Source: DASZWJ01 sp963813895 (GTDB taxonomy: Bacteria; Pseudomonadota; Gammaproteobacteria; JAURND01). Taken from it: a stretch of DNA of 64,000 nt. The translations under genes and the position numbers were made by a program. The DNA is taken from contig CAWFAS010000001.1 of NCBI GenBank assembly GCA_963813895.1, forward strand, positions 62,001 through 126,000, given 5' to 3'. A model generated the notes under the pieces. The model saw nothing but the letters and a program-made list of their open reading frames with translations. It did no database searches and was not told the origin of the DNA. Position 1 is the stretch's first letter. The number at the start of each line of letters is the position of its first letter. Shown in pieces: positions 44,808 through 54,579 of the stretch.

Positions 44808-46413
44808 TAAAATTATTTTTTGAAAAATTAGTATTTAATTTTACCAAACTTTATGAATATTCGCTATTTAATTTTTAAATTATCCAGAACAAGCGTTTAA
44901 GAACACAATAATCATTTTTACAATGGCTAACCACCCTGGTGTTTAACATGAGGCTCCAAAGAGGTGATAATAATAAAGGGTTTTGGAAAAAAAGCAGGGA
45001 AATTTACATGCAAGTTATTAAACAAGATCAAGTTCCTGAAAAAATAGTACGCTTCGTAATTGAAGATTATCATCAATGCAGATTTTTCTGAATCATATGG
45101 GATAGGAATAAAGCAGTTAAAAATAATCCAGATCCCCAGATGGTTATTTTATTGGGCTAACTCGCGGAGAATGGGAACCATTAAACTCGAAAATTTCGAC
45201 TTCAATGAAAGGTGGGAAGATAAAGCTCCCTGTAGGATTTGCTGAACATGGCTTATATATAGGGGTAGCCATATGATGCCTCTTTGTTTTTTGCCGGTAT
45301 TTATGTCCTTCTCAATTATATTGAGTGTCTATGAAAAAATCTCACCCATAAGACAACAGTATGCACTCCTTGGATACTAATGTTTAGCGGCAATCGGAAA
45401 CCCTATAAACCTCACTAATTGACACCGGCAGATTAGTGCCTAAGATGATGGTTCGCTGTTCCACTATCCCCCATAACACAAAAGTGACCTCAGTTAAGCA
45501 CCAGGCCAGTTGCATAGGTATAACGGTTTGACAGAAATTTCCGCGGTTCAGGCGTATAACCCCATGCAACACGAAGTAGCCACAAGGGCTATTGTGCTCA
45601 ATGGAAGTGGTGCCATCAATCTATACGATTGGATGAAACTATGGTCCTGAATATAGAGTGGATCGAATAATGTAGTGAAGCATGGAGCGCGGAACAAAAG
45701 CGCGAGCGACAGTTTCTCTTGGAGCCATCTCTAATTTGCCTACCACCGCTTATTGTACAGAAATCAAAGTCATCGCCTGAACCCGTGACGGTTTTTACTC
45801 CTGTTTCGGTGATGAATAATGAATGATGCCCCCGCAGTCAGCGTTATAAAATTGTTATTCCCGGTGGATTTCATTGTGTGTTTCAAAGCAGCTTGGATCT
45901 GATTCAGCTTAAACACGTGATAGGCGCACTGCTGACATGTTAAACCTCGTACAATTAAAATTTATTTTTATACGCAACCAGTGGATATGCGAAATCTAGC
46001 GACATTCAATTTATATTTGTATCTAATTTTATTAAATTAAATCCGGCCGATGGCAGCTTGTTTTATTCCGCAGCAACAGCGGAAATACATTAAAAGCATT
46101 ATATTAAGAAACCAACTGTTTTCCATTGTAGTATCCGAGCCTGGAAAAAGGCTGATTTGTTTTTGCGCGCAATTACTCTAATAAAAATTTTTCAGAAATA
46201 GCTCACTTTTTTAGGGTAGTAAATTGCTGTAGTAAAACGCAACCCCTTTTTGGTGGAGATTTTCTAATCTTTTAAAAATATCTGTATGTGTTGAAATAGC
46301 ACTTATGTTAAGGCGCTCTTAAGGATTAGAAACCCGTGAGGCCTTAATTAATACATAACTTCTTGCTTCCCAAGATCAATTAGTTACCAATAAAATTTTA
46401 TCCGAGGTAGGTC
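44808..46413. other. 1.6 kb decayed region
   Basis: Only fragments: a frame at 45008-45085 (MQVIKQDQVPEKIVRFVIED), a frame reading GYFIGLTRGEWEPLN and PVGFAEHGLYIGVAI (about 45135-45275), and an IS66 tnpB scrap (45952-46090). No intact gene, RNA gene or clear repeat is visible. Confidence 0.6.
45952..46090 (+). pseudogene. IS66-family tnpB remnant
   Basis: The frame KIYFYTQPVDMRN matches the highly conserved start of IS66 TnpB (YTQPVDMRKSI), and NPADGSLFY matches the next conserved segment (DPLSG-LFVF). It differs from the two IS66 copies in this window (IYTANTDMRKS), so it derives from another element. Confidence 0.5.
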
Positions 46414-46668
46414 ATGAGTAAGAGAAATTTTCATTCTAAAGAAACATATTGCGCTATATCAGATACGGAGATATTAGAAATTTATTTAAAAACAATTGCA
46501 AAAGAGCCAAAGCCCGATTTAATAAGCGATTCTCTTTATCGTACTTGTATTGCCATTAGTATTCTTGAGCAGACGGGTAATAATTTCCCTAGCCAGATTG
46601 AGATAGATTATATTGAATCTTATGTAAAAAGACAAAGTAGAAAAACAGCTTTAAAAAAAATAGCTTAG
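46414..46668 (+). CDS. Hypothetical small protein
   Basis: 84 residues, GAGGTAGG upstream of the ATG. Mostly helical, with YCAISDTEILEIYLKTIAKEPKPDLISDSLYRTCIAISILEQTG and a basic end (KRQSRKTALKKIA). Family not recognised. It precedes the pseudo-receiver gene by 85 bases on the same strand. Confidence 0.5.
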   Translation: MSKRNFHSKETYCAISDTEILEIYLKTIAKEPKPDLISDSLYRTCIAISILEQTGNNFPSQIEIDYIESYVKRQSRKTALKKIA

Positions 46669-46753
46669 TATTTAAAAAATAATAATTCGTTTACCTTTAT
46701 CTCGTCATCTCTTAAAGGCTTAATGTTAACAATTATTAGAGGTATTTATCATA

Positions 46754-47095
46754 ATGAAATCATTATCTAAAAAATTAACTATTGGCACTTGTCCAGTAAA
46801 AATATTGCTGGCGGAAGGTAATGAGCCAAAGCAATTGAAACAGTTGAAAATATTAAAAGACTTAGGTTGCGAAGTAGATGTAGCCTCTAGCGGCTTATTA
46901 GCATTGGATATGTATGATAACGGATATGATGTTATTATTGCCGGAAGCGATTTAAAGAATATAGATAGCCCACTACTAGCAAGAATTATCTACGAAAATA
47001 GACCCGATGCAAATGTAGCTCTAATTACTACAACCAGTTTTGCAAATTTCTTAAGGCAGATAAACTTATCTCAAAAAGATAATATAAATTTGTAG
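46754..47095 (+). CDS. Pseudo-receiver (CheY-like) protein lacking phosphorylation residues
   Basis: 113 residues. The CheY fold is clear: KILLAEGNEPKQLKQLKILKDLGCEVDVASSGLLALDMYDNGYDVIIAG. The acidic pair is E21-G22 instead of E-D or D-D, and the phospho-acceptor position 64 is Gly. The C-terminal helices are short. It may act as a protein-interaction domain, for instance with a BarA/LetS-type kinase, or be decaying. Weak AGAGG site upstream. Confidence 0.65.
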   Translation: MKSLSKKLTIGTCPVKILLAEGNEPKQLKQLKILKDLGCEVDVASSGLLALDMYDNGYDVIIAGSDLKNIDSPLLARIIYENRPDANVALITTTSFANFLRQINLSQKDNINL

Positions 47096-47274
47096 TTATT
47101 GTTATCTAAGAATGCACACTATCTATGCTATTTCACTCCACTAGTTGCTTCTTAGAGTAACCCATTTATAAGTTAGATTGAAATTAATGTCTTTTACAAG
47201 GATAATCACAGTTTAGTGTCAAAATATTTGCCATTGGCACTTAAAATATTTATAACGAATATAGGATATATTTT

Positions 47275-47910
47275 ATGACTGTGGTCGGGATTGCCCCTGA
47301 ATGTAAAGATTTAGCATGGCATAAAGAAGTAACTTGGGATGAAGTTAGAGACGAGGTAATGAAAGTAAATCCCACTTTAGCCTCCATAATCGATGAGTTT
47401 AACCCTTCTTCAAAGTATCCCTTAATTCTAGCTAGCTATCCTTTTGGCACTAATATCCGTAATAAAGGAGAATTGCTTTTACCCACTGAACATGGTCAGC
47501 TGGCAACGCTGGACGAATCTATTATTTCATCCAATTTACGAGAAAAACTAAGTTATAGCCCTTCCCCATTAGTATTTATTCTGGATAAATGCGTAGAAAT
47601 TTACGTTGAAACACCTGAGCAACGAACCATTCCCCTCAAACTGTTTCGTCCAGGTGTAACTTTAGGTGTATGGGAGATATTGAAACAGGTCCCCGTTTTC
47701 TTAAGACGAAAATGGAGTTGGAGTATTTCAGCAGGAGCACACACCTTATTTATGTTGCCCAAAATTATGGATACCGCCAATCATCGTAAATTGCAAGCTG
47801 CCTGTCAAATGCGGATTCATGTTCCTCGTAATATTTTTGAGCAAGGTAACGTTTTCACAGAAATTTTTAAACATACAGCCTCTAAAAATCCATGGGCAAC
47901 TATTGAGTAG
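47275..47910 (+). CDS. Hypothetical protein, 3' end altered by a group II intron
   Basis: 211 residues, AGGATA upstream. No confident family; the stretch LVFILDKCVEIYVETPEQRTIPLKLFRPGVTLGVWEIL is reminiscent of a cyclic-nucleotide-like beta roll but this is weak. The stop codon is contributed by the intron border. Without the intron the frame would continue about five codons (KYIFI) to a TAA at 49817-49822, right before a hairpin. Confidence 0.55.
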   Translation: MTVVGIAPECKDLAWHKEVTWDEVRDEVMKVNPTLASIIDEFNPSSKYPLILASYPFGTNIRNKGELLLPTEHGQLATLDESIISSNLREKLSYSPSPLVFILDKCVEIYVETPEQRTIPLKLFRPGVTLGVWEILKQVPVFLRRKWSWSISAGAHTLFMLPKIMDTANHRKLQAACQMRIHVPRNIFEQGNVFTEIFKHTASKNPWATIE

Positions 47911-47949
47911 AGCGACGTTCTTCGTTAGTTGTTCGCCGCCCCCTCGTTA

Positions 47950-47982
47950 GAACCCATCGTGCCCTATTAAGGCAATAGGCTC
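47950..47982 (-). ncRNA. Group II intron domain V
   Basis: Minus strand GAGCCTATTGCCTTAATAGG then GCACGATGGGTTC: a GAGCC/GGTTC outer stem containing the AGC triad, inner GCC/GGC stem with a terminal loop and a bulge, 33 nt, as in domain V. It lies about 30 nt after the RT stop and is followed by a stem fitting domain VI. Confidence 0.75.
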
Positions 47983-48012
47983 AGGATAAATACATTTACG
48001 ACTACCCACAGG

Positions 48013-49329
48013 CTAGAAAAGCTTGTGACATATTTTTGCTTTTGGAAACGCTACTCTGTCTAGAAACGTTTGGAATTGCTCCCAATTAAATGATTTTCGT
48101 TGACTCCTGCGGTTGAGCCACTTGAATAGAATTCTCTTCACTTTGTGAGCAAATATTTTAACGTATGCATAGTTGTGAGATACTCCATAATACTGGATAT
48201 GACCTCTCAATTTTGCAGCCGCAGTTTTCATTATTTGTTTCAGTGATGTTCTATTCCTGATATTACGGGCCCAGTCATTGACTTTCTTTAGCTTCGATCG
48301 AAGTCTCTTGCCGTTGGTTTTCATTTTTATGAGGTAGTATCCCTTGCGAGACTTACCGATATAGAATGTGAATCCCAGAAAATCAAATGTTTCCTGCGCC
48401 TCGCCACGTTGTTTGCTACGTTTGGAGAATTTTACGAGCTTAGTTTTATCCTCGTTCATTTTCAACCCGTATTCTGCAAGGCGACGACCCAAGGCTACTT
48501 TGATACGTTCTGCATCTTGATTATATTGACAGCAGATGACAATATCATCAGCGTACCGTACCATTTTCACCTTGCCCGTACAGTGTGGTTGTACCGTTTC
48601 ATCCATCCATTCATCGATTACTTCGTGAGCAAATATATTTGCGATGATGGGGCTGCAACCCGAACCTTGGGTGACCCCTTCATCACTTATCGTCAGCTCC
48701 CCTTCGGTTAATACACCTGATTTAAACATTCTCATCAGATAACGTATTAATCTTGGATCGCTGATCTTTTTGCTGATAATCTCCACCACTCTTTCGTGTG
48801 AGATACTGCCGAAGTAATTCGATAGATCAACATCAATCACTGTTTCTACTACGTGTGTACTCAGATAAGCATACAGATCTCCGATCGCATCATGACAGCT
48901 TCTTCCAGGTCGAAACCCATAGGAATTTTCGTGGAATAATGGCTCATAGATGCTTTCCAATACTTTATGCATCATCCGCTGGATGATTTTATCTTCGAAA
49001 TTGCTGATACCTAATGGGCGCGTCGCGCCTGGTTTCCCATCCTTCGGAATCAGCACTTGTCGTACTGGCCCGGGGATGTAAGCCATGCGTTTCATCCGAC
49101 CCATTAAATTCTTCAGATTATCATCCAATTGTTCTCCGTAGCTTGCTTTGTCTACCCCATCACTCCCAATTGCCTTCTGTCCATCCAGCTCATGGAAGCA
49201 TGCCCGCAGTGATTCCTCATTGATATGGTGGATCACGTGCGTGAATACCATATCAGGGTTCGCTGCTGATAGTGCCGCTATTCTTTTCAATTTCATTTCC
49301 GTCAGTATTGAGTTTTCTGTGAACTCCAT
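48013..49329 (-). CDS. ltrA: Group II intron reverse transcriptase/maturase
   Basis: 438 residues. RT motifs: GSDGVDKASYGEQ, VRQVLIPKDGKPGATRPLGI, SYGFRPGRSCHDAI, IDVDLSNYFGSI, TQGSGCSPIIANIF, MVRYADDIVICC (YADD active site), MNEDKTKLVKF, FDFLGFTF. A maturase (X) domain follows. There is no HNH endonuclease domain, so it is likely En-minus. Appears intact. Confidence 0.95.
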   Translation of the reverse strand: MEFTENSILTEMKLKRIAALSAANPDMVFTHVIHHINEESLRACFHELDGQKAIGSDGVDKASYGEQLDDNLKNLMGRMKRMAYIPGPVRQVLIPKDGKPGATRPLGISNFEDKIIQRMMHKVLESIYEPLFHENSYGFRPGRSCHDAIGDLYAYLSTHVVETVIDVDLSNYFGSISHERVVEIISKKISDPRLIRYLMRMFKSGVLTEGELTISDEGVTQGSGCSPIIANIFAHEVIDEWMDETVQPHCTGKVKMVRYADDIVICCQYNQDAERIKVALGRRLAEYGLKMNEDKTKLVKFSKRSKQRGEAQETFDFLGFTFYIGKSRKGYYLIKMKTNGKRLRSKLKKVNDWARNIRNRTSLKQIMKTAAAKLRGHIQYYGVSHNYAYVKIFAHKVKRILFKWLNRRSQRKSFNWEQFQTFLDRVAFPKAKICHKLF

Positions 49330-49804
49330 GACGTCTCCTCTACTCAGAGTATATTTGCCCAGTGTCCTTCCCTCCCCGCTCGTTACTTCGCTTCGTCGGT
49401 ACTACGACACATCTGACTTCCCGATAGACTTTTCGAGGTCCTTGTTTTTGAGGCTTGTTCCCCGATACTACTGTCCTTCTGAGATCTATCTGGACCTCCC
49501 ACGTTCACCCTTCTACTTTTATTGCATGCCATGCTCTAAGACCCCGAGGATGTTACCTAACTCTGCCCATCGTGATTTAGGTAATGTTGCCTTCTGGTAA
49601 CTTGAGACCATCGGCCAGTTCCTAACGTTAAACTTTTCGGAGCTCAATCACTTCAGCTTGCGCTTACGGCCTGCAATTTTTCCTGCCTACGCTTAACTTG
49701 TTACATTACTGCAGCATGCCCAAGGCTAGATACGAAATGTGCTGGGTCAGCACTTTCTCGGCAGCACTTCCAGCTGCTAGCAGAGTGGTGCTTTCGTGGC
49801 GCAC

Positions 49805-50056
49805 CAAGTATATTTTCATTTAAACTAAAAAAGTTTAAACATTGGCCATTTTTGTGACCAATGTCAGTAATTTCGGATTTTATTGATTTTAGTACAGATT
49901 TAATGTCATTTGTAACAGAACGATTCCCTTTGTTTTGGTCATATATTACGCTACAACAACATAAAGCTTCTTTCAACCGCCAGCATTTGGCCCGGTGACA
50001 TACTAGAAAACATTCGGGCTGCGGTGCCAAAATAAATTCCCTTGATCCATCAAAAG
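49805..50056. other. Spacer between intron and LysR gene, with two hairpins
   Basis: Stem TTTAAACT/AGTTTAAA (49819-49826, 49832-49839) and stem CATTGGCCA/TGACCAATG (49840-49863) could terminate the gene at 47275 and the LysR gene. A minus-strand frame to 49701 exists but crosses the intron start and is not credible as a gene. Confidence 0.5.
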
Positions 50057-50947
50057 CTATGACGACCACAGCTCTGCTATCTTTTTCAGATAATCCGCCA
50101 TTAATCTGATATTGCTCTCAGCGTTGACCCGACGATGGTAAAGATACATTTTGATTGCAACCGGCTGCTCATCTTTTAATTTTATTTCGACCAATTCACC
50201 ACGCTTAAGCTCCTCTTTGATCAAAATATCCGTAGACCAGATCAATCCCATACCTGCCAATGCCGCACACAATACATTGTATCCCGAACTAGAAGCATAA
50301 TTACCGGTGACATAAATTTTTTTATTATTAGCTAATACCCATTCGTTATTGGGTGAAATACGTTTAGCGATCAAGCAATTGTGATGCTGTAAATCTTCTG
50401 CTTTTTTAGGAGAACCAAATTTCTTTATATAGGCTGGCGTGGCATAAATACTACGGTGAAGGGTAAATAAATATTCTTTAACCAGCTGGCTGTCTTTAAT
50501 ATCTATTTCAGTAATGACCAAATCCGCTGAGCCATTCAATAAATCCGTTGGTGCATTTTCCTCCGTAGTTTGCAATTGTATTTTGGGATATTTTTGAAGG
50601 AACTTCTGAAAATGCTTGATAAAAAATTGAGAATAAAACGCGCCGGCTATGCCAATAATGAGTTTGCCATGAGGTTGAATTTCAACTGCATTCACTGCAT
50701 TTTGAGCATTTTCAATGTCGACCAGTAGTTTATTGACATGCTGCAAATAAATCTCACCTGCCTCGGTTAATTCCATATGCCGTGTCGTTCTATTGAGTAA
50801 CTTCCTTTTAAGCAGCTGCTCTAAGTGCTTGATTTGACCGGTAAGTGTAGAGGTAGAAACATGCAAATGCCGTGCTGCTTGGCTGAAACCTTTATGCTCG
50901 GCAATCGCTTTGAATCCTTGCATACAAGAAAATAGGTCTAAAGACAT
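50057..50947 (-). CDS. LysR-family transcriptional regulator
   Basis: 296 residues. N-terminal winged HTH FKAIAEHKGFSQAARHLHVSTSTLTGQIKHLEQLLKRKLLNRTTRHMELTEAG; C-terminal effector domain from about 90. LysR proteins usually control a divergent gene; the divergent neighbour is the FUSC-like membrane protein at 51109, with a 160-base shared control region. The inducer is unknown. Confidence 0.9.
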   Translation of the reverse strand: MSLDLFSCMQGFKAIAEHKGFSQAARHLHVSTSTLTGQIKHLEQLLKRKLLNRTTRHMELTEAGEIYLQHVNKLLVDIENAQNAVNAVEIQPHGKLIIGIAGAFYSQFFIKHFQKFLQKYPKIQLQTTEENAPTDLLNGSADLVITEIDIKDSQLVKEYLFTLHRSIYATPAYIKKFGSPKKAEDLQHHNCLIAKRISPNNEWVLANNKKIYVTGNYASSSGYNVLCAALAGMGLIWSTDILIKEELKRGELVEIKLKDEQPVAIKMYLYHRRVNAESNIRLMADYLKKIAELWSS

Positions 50948-51108
50948 AAAGACAACTCCTAAAGATTATTTCAATATTTAGAATAGTCTATTATAAGTTA
51001 ATGTATTGTCAATTATTTTTAAAATTATATAATTGTTATATGTTATGCATGAAGAGAGCTAAAGAACTTGCGCGAATGCGGCAGCGTTGTTCTCAAGTGA
51101 AGATAAAT

Positions 51109-52077
51109 ATGAACCGAATTGACTATTCAGCTTTTGCGTGGGAATCCTTTAAAATTAGCCTGTTTTGCCTGAGCATTGTAGGTTTATTTAAGCTATTTGG
51201 TGCGACAGATAAATCCCTGTTAATCCTATTTAATATGGCCGTCATGTCTGTTGCGGCTACTTTTTCAGTTCATAAAAAACAGATAAATCATATATCTTTA
51301 GGTAGCAGCGTAGTTGTTTTTTCAACCGTTCTGGGTGGTGTAATCGGTTTTTATTATCCTTGGTTAGCCTCTGTTATAACAATCATTTATACCGGGCTTG
51401 CTTTTTATTTACCCAAAAGCACGTCAAAAGCCAATGTTTTTATTACCGGCAGTTTAGCGTTTCTTATTTTTTCTGCCCTACCTTTTTCTTTGCAATCGGG
51501 GATAAAATATGCCTTGGCAGGTGCAGTGGTTATCGCAGTTTTCACCCTGTTTTATTGGTTATTCGAATATAGAAAGAATGCCAACGATACTAAACCAGAG
51601 CCAACCCAAGCCAATTCACATATGGCATTAGTATCGATTTTATCGCTCGCATTAGCTTGGATCATTAGTCATTATTTAAACTTATATTCATCATTATCCC
51701 ATCTTTATTGGATTGGTTTAACCATTTTGCTGATTATTCAAGGTTCACAGCAAAAAACTATTTACACAGCAATTAAGCGCATCGGCGTCAACACATTTGG
51801 AGCAATAATAGTTGTTTTTCTTTTTGGCTATATCGTTCCACAAAATTTTTGGATAAATTTTATATTGTTAGTGATTTTTTTATTCCTAATTTTCTTCTTA
51901 GGATTTTCTTATTTTTTTAGAGTATTTTTTATAGAATTGTTCGTGTTTGGGTTTGCACACTTATTAGGAGATTATCACAATGTTTTTGCCTTGGATCGCA
52001 TTATTCTGACTTGTATCGGAGGAATGATTGTCATCACAGTAACGTTAATGCTGTATTGGATAAAGCCTGAAGTCTAA
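51109..52077 (+). CDS. FUSC-like (aromatic acid exporter-type) membrane protein
   Basis: About 322 residues from MNRIDYSAFAWESFK; the open frame extends to ATG 51001, but the added segment is basic, Cys-rich and unlike the family. Around ten membrane helices in two blocks separated by a hydrophilic linker (EYRKNANDTKPEPTQANSH). The second block, HLYWIGLTILLIIQGSQQKTIYTAIKRIGVNTFGAIIVVFLF, matches the FUSC/DUF2955-type signature. Likely efflux of aromatic or fusaric-acid-like compounds, regulated by the adjacent LysR. Confidence 0.7.
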   Translation: MNRIDYSAFAWESFKISLFCLSIVGLFKLFGATDKSLLILFNMAVMSVAATFSVHKKQINHISLGSSVVVFSTVLGGVIGFYYPWLASVITIIYTGLAFYLPKSTSKANVFITGSLAFLIFSALPFSLQSGIKYALAGAVVIAVFTLFYWLFEYRKNANDTKPEPTQANSHMALVSILSLALAWIISHYLNLYSSLSHLYWIGLTILLIIQGSQQKTIYTAIKRIGVNTFGAIIVVFLFGYIVPQNFWINFILLVIFLFLIFFLGFSYFFRVFFIELFVFGFAHLLGDYHNVFALDRIILTCIGGMIVITVTLMLYWIKPEV

Positions 52078-52169
52078 ACTTATTTGCATGTCACTATAGC
52101 CCCTTGCAATTGGAAATTTTCTGCAATTCTTTTTAGATCTGCTTATCGAAAAATTTTTTGGAAGAACCC

Positions 52170-53387
52170 ATGAACTCTCAAATCTATAAACTCAATACCA
52201 AACCACCCCATATTCTGGGGTTGACACTACTCAGTGCTTTTGGCGCGATGGGTGCCATTTTAATGACGCCTGCGCTGCCATCTATTGCACATTATTTTAA
52301 TATTAGCATGGGCCTAGCGCAGTTAACGGTAACAAGTTTTTTGCTCGGTTGTGCAATCGGCCAATTAATTTATGGTCCAATTGCCAACCGCTTGGGGCGA
52401 AAACCGGCATTTTATATCGGTATTTTAATAGCCACCTTAGGGTCTTTGTTTAGTATTCTTTCTTCTCCGGTGGAGTCTTTTTTCCTATTAATCGTTGGTC
52501 GGCTATTAGAAGCCTTAGGTTCTAGTGTAGGATTGGTGGTGTGCATTACCTTGATTAATGATTTTTATTTCCCAAAAGAAGCAAGGCATGTAACAGGATT
52601 GATGATAGTAGCTTTTGCAATTATTCCCGGTATCGCCATCGCAGTCGGAGGTATCCTGACACAATATATCGGCTGGCAAGGATGTTTTTATTTTTTATTT
52701 TTATACGGTTTAGCTCTGATTTTCCCCGCAGTAAAAATGCCAGAAACGTTAAGTCAGCCCGATGTACATGCATTGCATTATCAGAAAATATTCAAAAATT
52801 ATGCAGCCATATTTAAAAATACCAAATTGATCGGATTTTCTGCCTGTTCCGGTTTTTCCAGCGCGTGTATTTACGTGTTTGGCGCTGAAGGACCTTTCAT
52901 CGGGATTCATTTGCTCAATGTATTACCAGCGACTTATGGTTTATTAGGATTGATACCATTTTTGGGCACCTTGATCGGCTGTTTAATTAATATTCGCTTG
53001 GGTCTTATTAAACCCATGACCATGCTAAAGGCTGCTTTTTTTATTGAGCTAACTGCCAGTCTTATCATGCTATTTTGTTTCATATTTCATATCATCAACT
53101 TGGTTACTTTATTAGCGCCGATGGCACTGCTTTGCCTCGGTCATGCTATTCTGACAAGCACAGCAATGTCTTTAGCCATGAATCACGCTGAAGATAAAGC
53201 TAATGGATCTGCGGTGGTGAGTTTTATTGCGCTGAGTATGCCGGTATTAATGACTTTTTTGTTAGGTATTTTACATGTGGGCGCTGCATGGATTTTACCA
53301 CTGATCTTCATCATTTCATTAGGATTAATGTTTGCTATTTATTGCCTTTGGCTGCAAGGAGCATCTCTTAGCAATGATTTTCACTAA
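52170..53387 (+). CDS. Bcr/CflA-type MFS drug-resistance transporter
   Basis: 405 residues from ATG 52170 (GGAAGAA upstream). Twelve helices. MTPALPSIAHYFNISMGLAQLTVTSFLLGCAIGQLIYGPIANRLGRKPAFYIG holds motif A (G-x-x-x-N-R-x-G-R-K-P) and the Bcr/CflA start. Motif C-like GGILTQYIGWQGCFYF is also present. Drug:H+ antiporter of the DHA1 type. It follows the FUSC gene by 92 bases, probably in the same operon. Confidence 0.85.
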   Translation: MNSQIYKLNTKPPHILGLTLLSAFGAMGAILMTPALPSIAHYFNISMGLAQLTVTSFLLGCAIGQLIYGPIANRLGRKPAFYIGILIATLGSLFSILSSPVESFFLLIVGRLLEALGSSVGLVVCITLINDFYFPKEARHVTGLMIVAFAIIPGIAIAVGGILTQYIGWQGCFYFLFLYGLALIFPAVKMPETLSQPDVHALHYQKIFKNYAAIFKNTKLIGFSACSGFSSACIYVFGAEGPFIGIHLLNVLPATYGLLGLIPFLGTLIGCLINIRLGLIKPMTMLKAAFFIELTASLIMLFCFIFHIINLVTLLAPMALLCLGHAILTSTAMSLAMNHAEDKANGSAVVSFIALSMPVLMTFLLGILHVGAAWILPLIFIISLGLMFAIYCLWLQGASLSNDFH

Positions 53388-53597
53388 TTCTTAAATCTTC
53401 AAGAATTGGACTTAATTCCTCTTCGTTTGAAACCTTATATGTACTGAAATGGTAACTACTGCTGCGCCAAACGAAACCTAACAAATCTTGCGGGTGAAAA
53501 TCCCGTCATAGAAGGAAAACCGATTCCACTATGTATGGGTCGCCTCAGAAAACGGAATTTAAAGCACGCTAAGCTGATTAATTAGCGTAAAAGTTTA
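53388..53597. other. Intergenic segment with group II intron-like scrap
   Basis: Contains TGCGGGTGAAAATCCCGTC and neighbouring purine-rich bases similar to group II intron domain I pieces. No RT or domain V follows. Confidence 0.3.
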
Positions 53598-54059
53598 TTA
53601 GTTGACTGGCACGCTCAAGTTGAGGTAACTGCCGTCCTCAAATAACAACACAATCGGGACTTTATGTCCTTTCTTTAAAGGCTCGTTTATCCCTATTAGC
53701 ATAATATGAAGTCCCCCTTGCTTGAGATCTTCTTCTTGGTGCGGATTGATGTCAATGGTCGAAACTTGTTGCATATATCGCTCACCATTTTTCTCGAAGC
53801 TCTGATGAAGCTGAACGAGTTTGGCCACAGGACTATAGGCTGCAATCAGTTTGTGGAAAACTCTGCCGTTATTATCCAGTTCCATAAAAACTTGTGTACT
53901 ACCCTGCATTGGTGTCGCCATATTTACTTCAGGTGTCTTGATACTGACAACATTTGCGGCAATTTCATTCATAGCTAATTCTTTTTTTACAGGTGCAGCT
54001 TCTGCCATTGCTAGTGTAGAAATGATAAGTAGAAAGGTAAGAGATATTTTTTTTAACAT
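53598..54059 (-). CDS. Periplasmic copper chaperone PCu(A)C
   Basis: 153 residues with a signal peptide (KKISLTFLLIISTLAMAEA, cleavage about residue 21). The copper motif of the family, H...M...H-x-M, appears as LHQSFEKNGERYMQQV and GGLHIMLIGI. PCu(A)C delivers Cu(I) to cytochrome c oxidase in the periplasm. The N-terminal ~20 residues after the signal are longer than usual. No SCO or oxidase genes adjoin it. Confidence 0.85.
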   Translation of the reverse strand: MLKKISLTFLLIISTLAMAEAAPVKKELAMNEIAANVVSIKTPEVNMATPMQGSTQVFMELDNNGRVFHKLIAAYSPVAKLVQLHQSFEKNGERYMQQVSTIDINPHQEEDLKQGGLHIMLIGINEPLKKGHKVPIVLLFEDGSYLNLSVPVN

Positions 54060-54261
54060 AAGTTTACTCTGGAATTAGTTATCTTTAGGAGAAGCGTTGC
54101 CGCCCACAATTTTATTGTAAGAGCTTTTAGGGAGAAAAATCCAAGCTTCTGGGTCTCTGTTTTTTTTAGAGAGCATAGCATACATGCGACTTTTAATGCC
54201 AAACTAATTCTGCCTGGATATCTCAGATCAGTATGCACCATTCCATAGTAAGGTGGTTACC

Positions 54262-54450
54262 GGTGGGTATTAGTGATTTAACCTATGTGCTTGATGGCTT
54301 ACTGTGCCACGAGTCTGACTTGCCAATTGAAGAGCATTGCACGGATACGACAGGCTTTAGTGACTAAGTATTTGCGATGACGCACTTGCTGGATCAGAGC
54401 AGGGGGATCAAATCGAGATTTATGCCTTTGATGGCCTAAATCCAGACCCC
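54262..54450 (+). pseudogene. Tn3-family transposase remnant
   Basis: The frame reads LTYVLDGLLCHESDLPIEEH then CTDTTGFSD, a stop, VFAMTHLL and IKSRFMP. This is the near-C-terminal catalytic stretch of Tn3 TnpA (...YVLDGLLYHESDL.IEEHYTDTAGFTDHVFA..HLLGF.F.P). About 60 of some 990 residues remain. Confidence 0.8.
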
Positions 54451-54579
54451 TGCTATAGGAAAAATTCGGTGGGAAAAATTCTTGTGCGCAATGTTTATTT
54501 CGCTATAATTGATGCCTCAGTTTCGAGTGTAACAAATATAAAACAAGATTCTCACACTTTAATAGTGCCAGGAGATAAA

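Larger units (their letters stand above)
47907..49804 (-). mobile_element. Group II intron (antisense to the upstream gene)
   Basis: 5' end GTGCGCC at 49804 reading down, 3' end about 47907 (...CTCTAC). Contains one RT ORF and a recognisable domain V. Length of about 1.9 kb is typical. No exon coding continuity on the minus strand; inserted beside a hairpin, as is common for terminator-targeting introns. Confidence 0.8.

Noticed and set aside
48409..49600. Several plus-strand frames across the intron
   Set aside because: All are antisense to the reverse transcriptase gene or to structured intron RNA.
49701..50069. Minus-strand frame of 122 codons before the intron
   Set aside because: It crosses the group II intron 5' end, overlaps the LysR stop and has Cys-rich composition without any family signature.
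53470..53560. Second group II intron
   Set aside because: Only a short domain I-like string is seen; no RT, domain V or borders.
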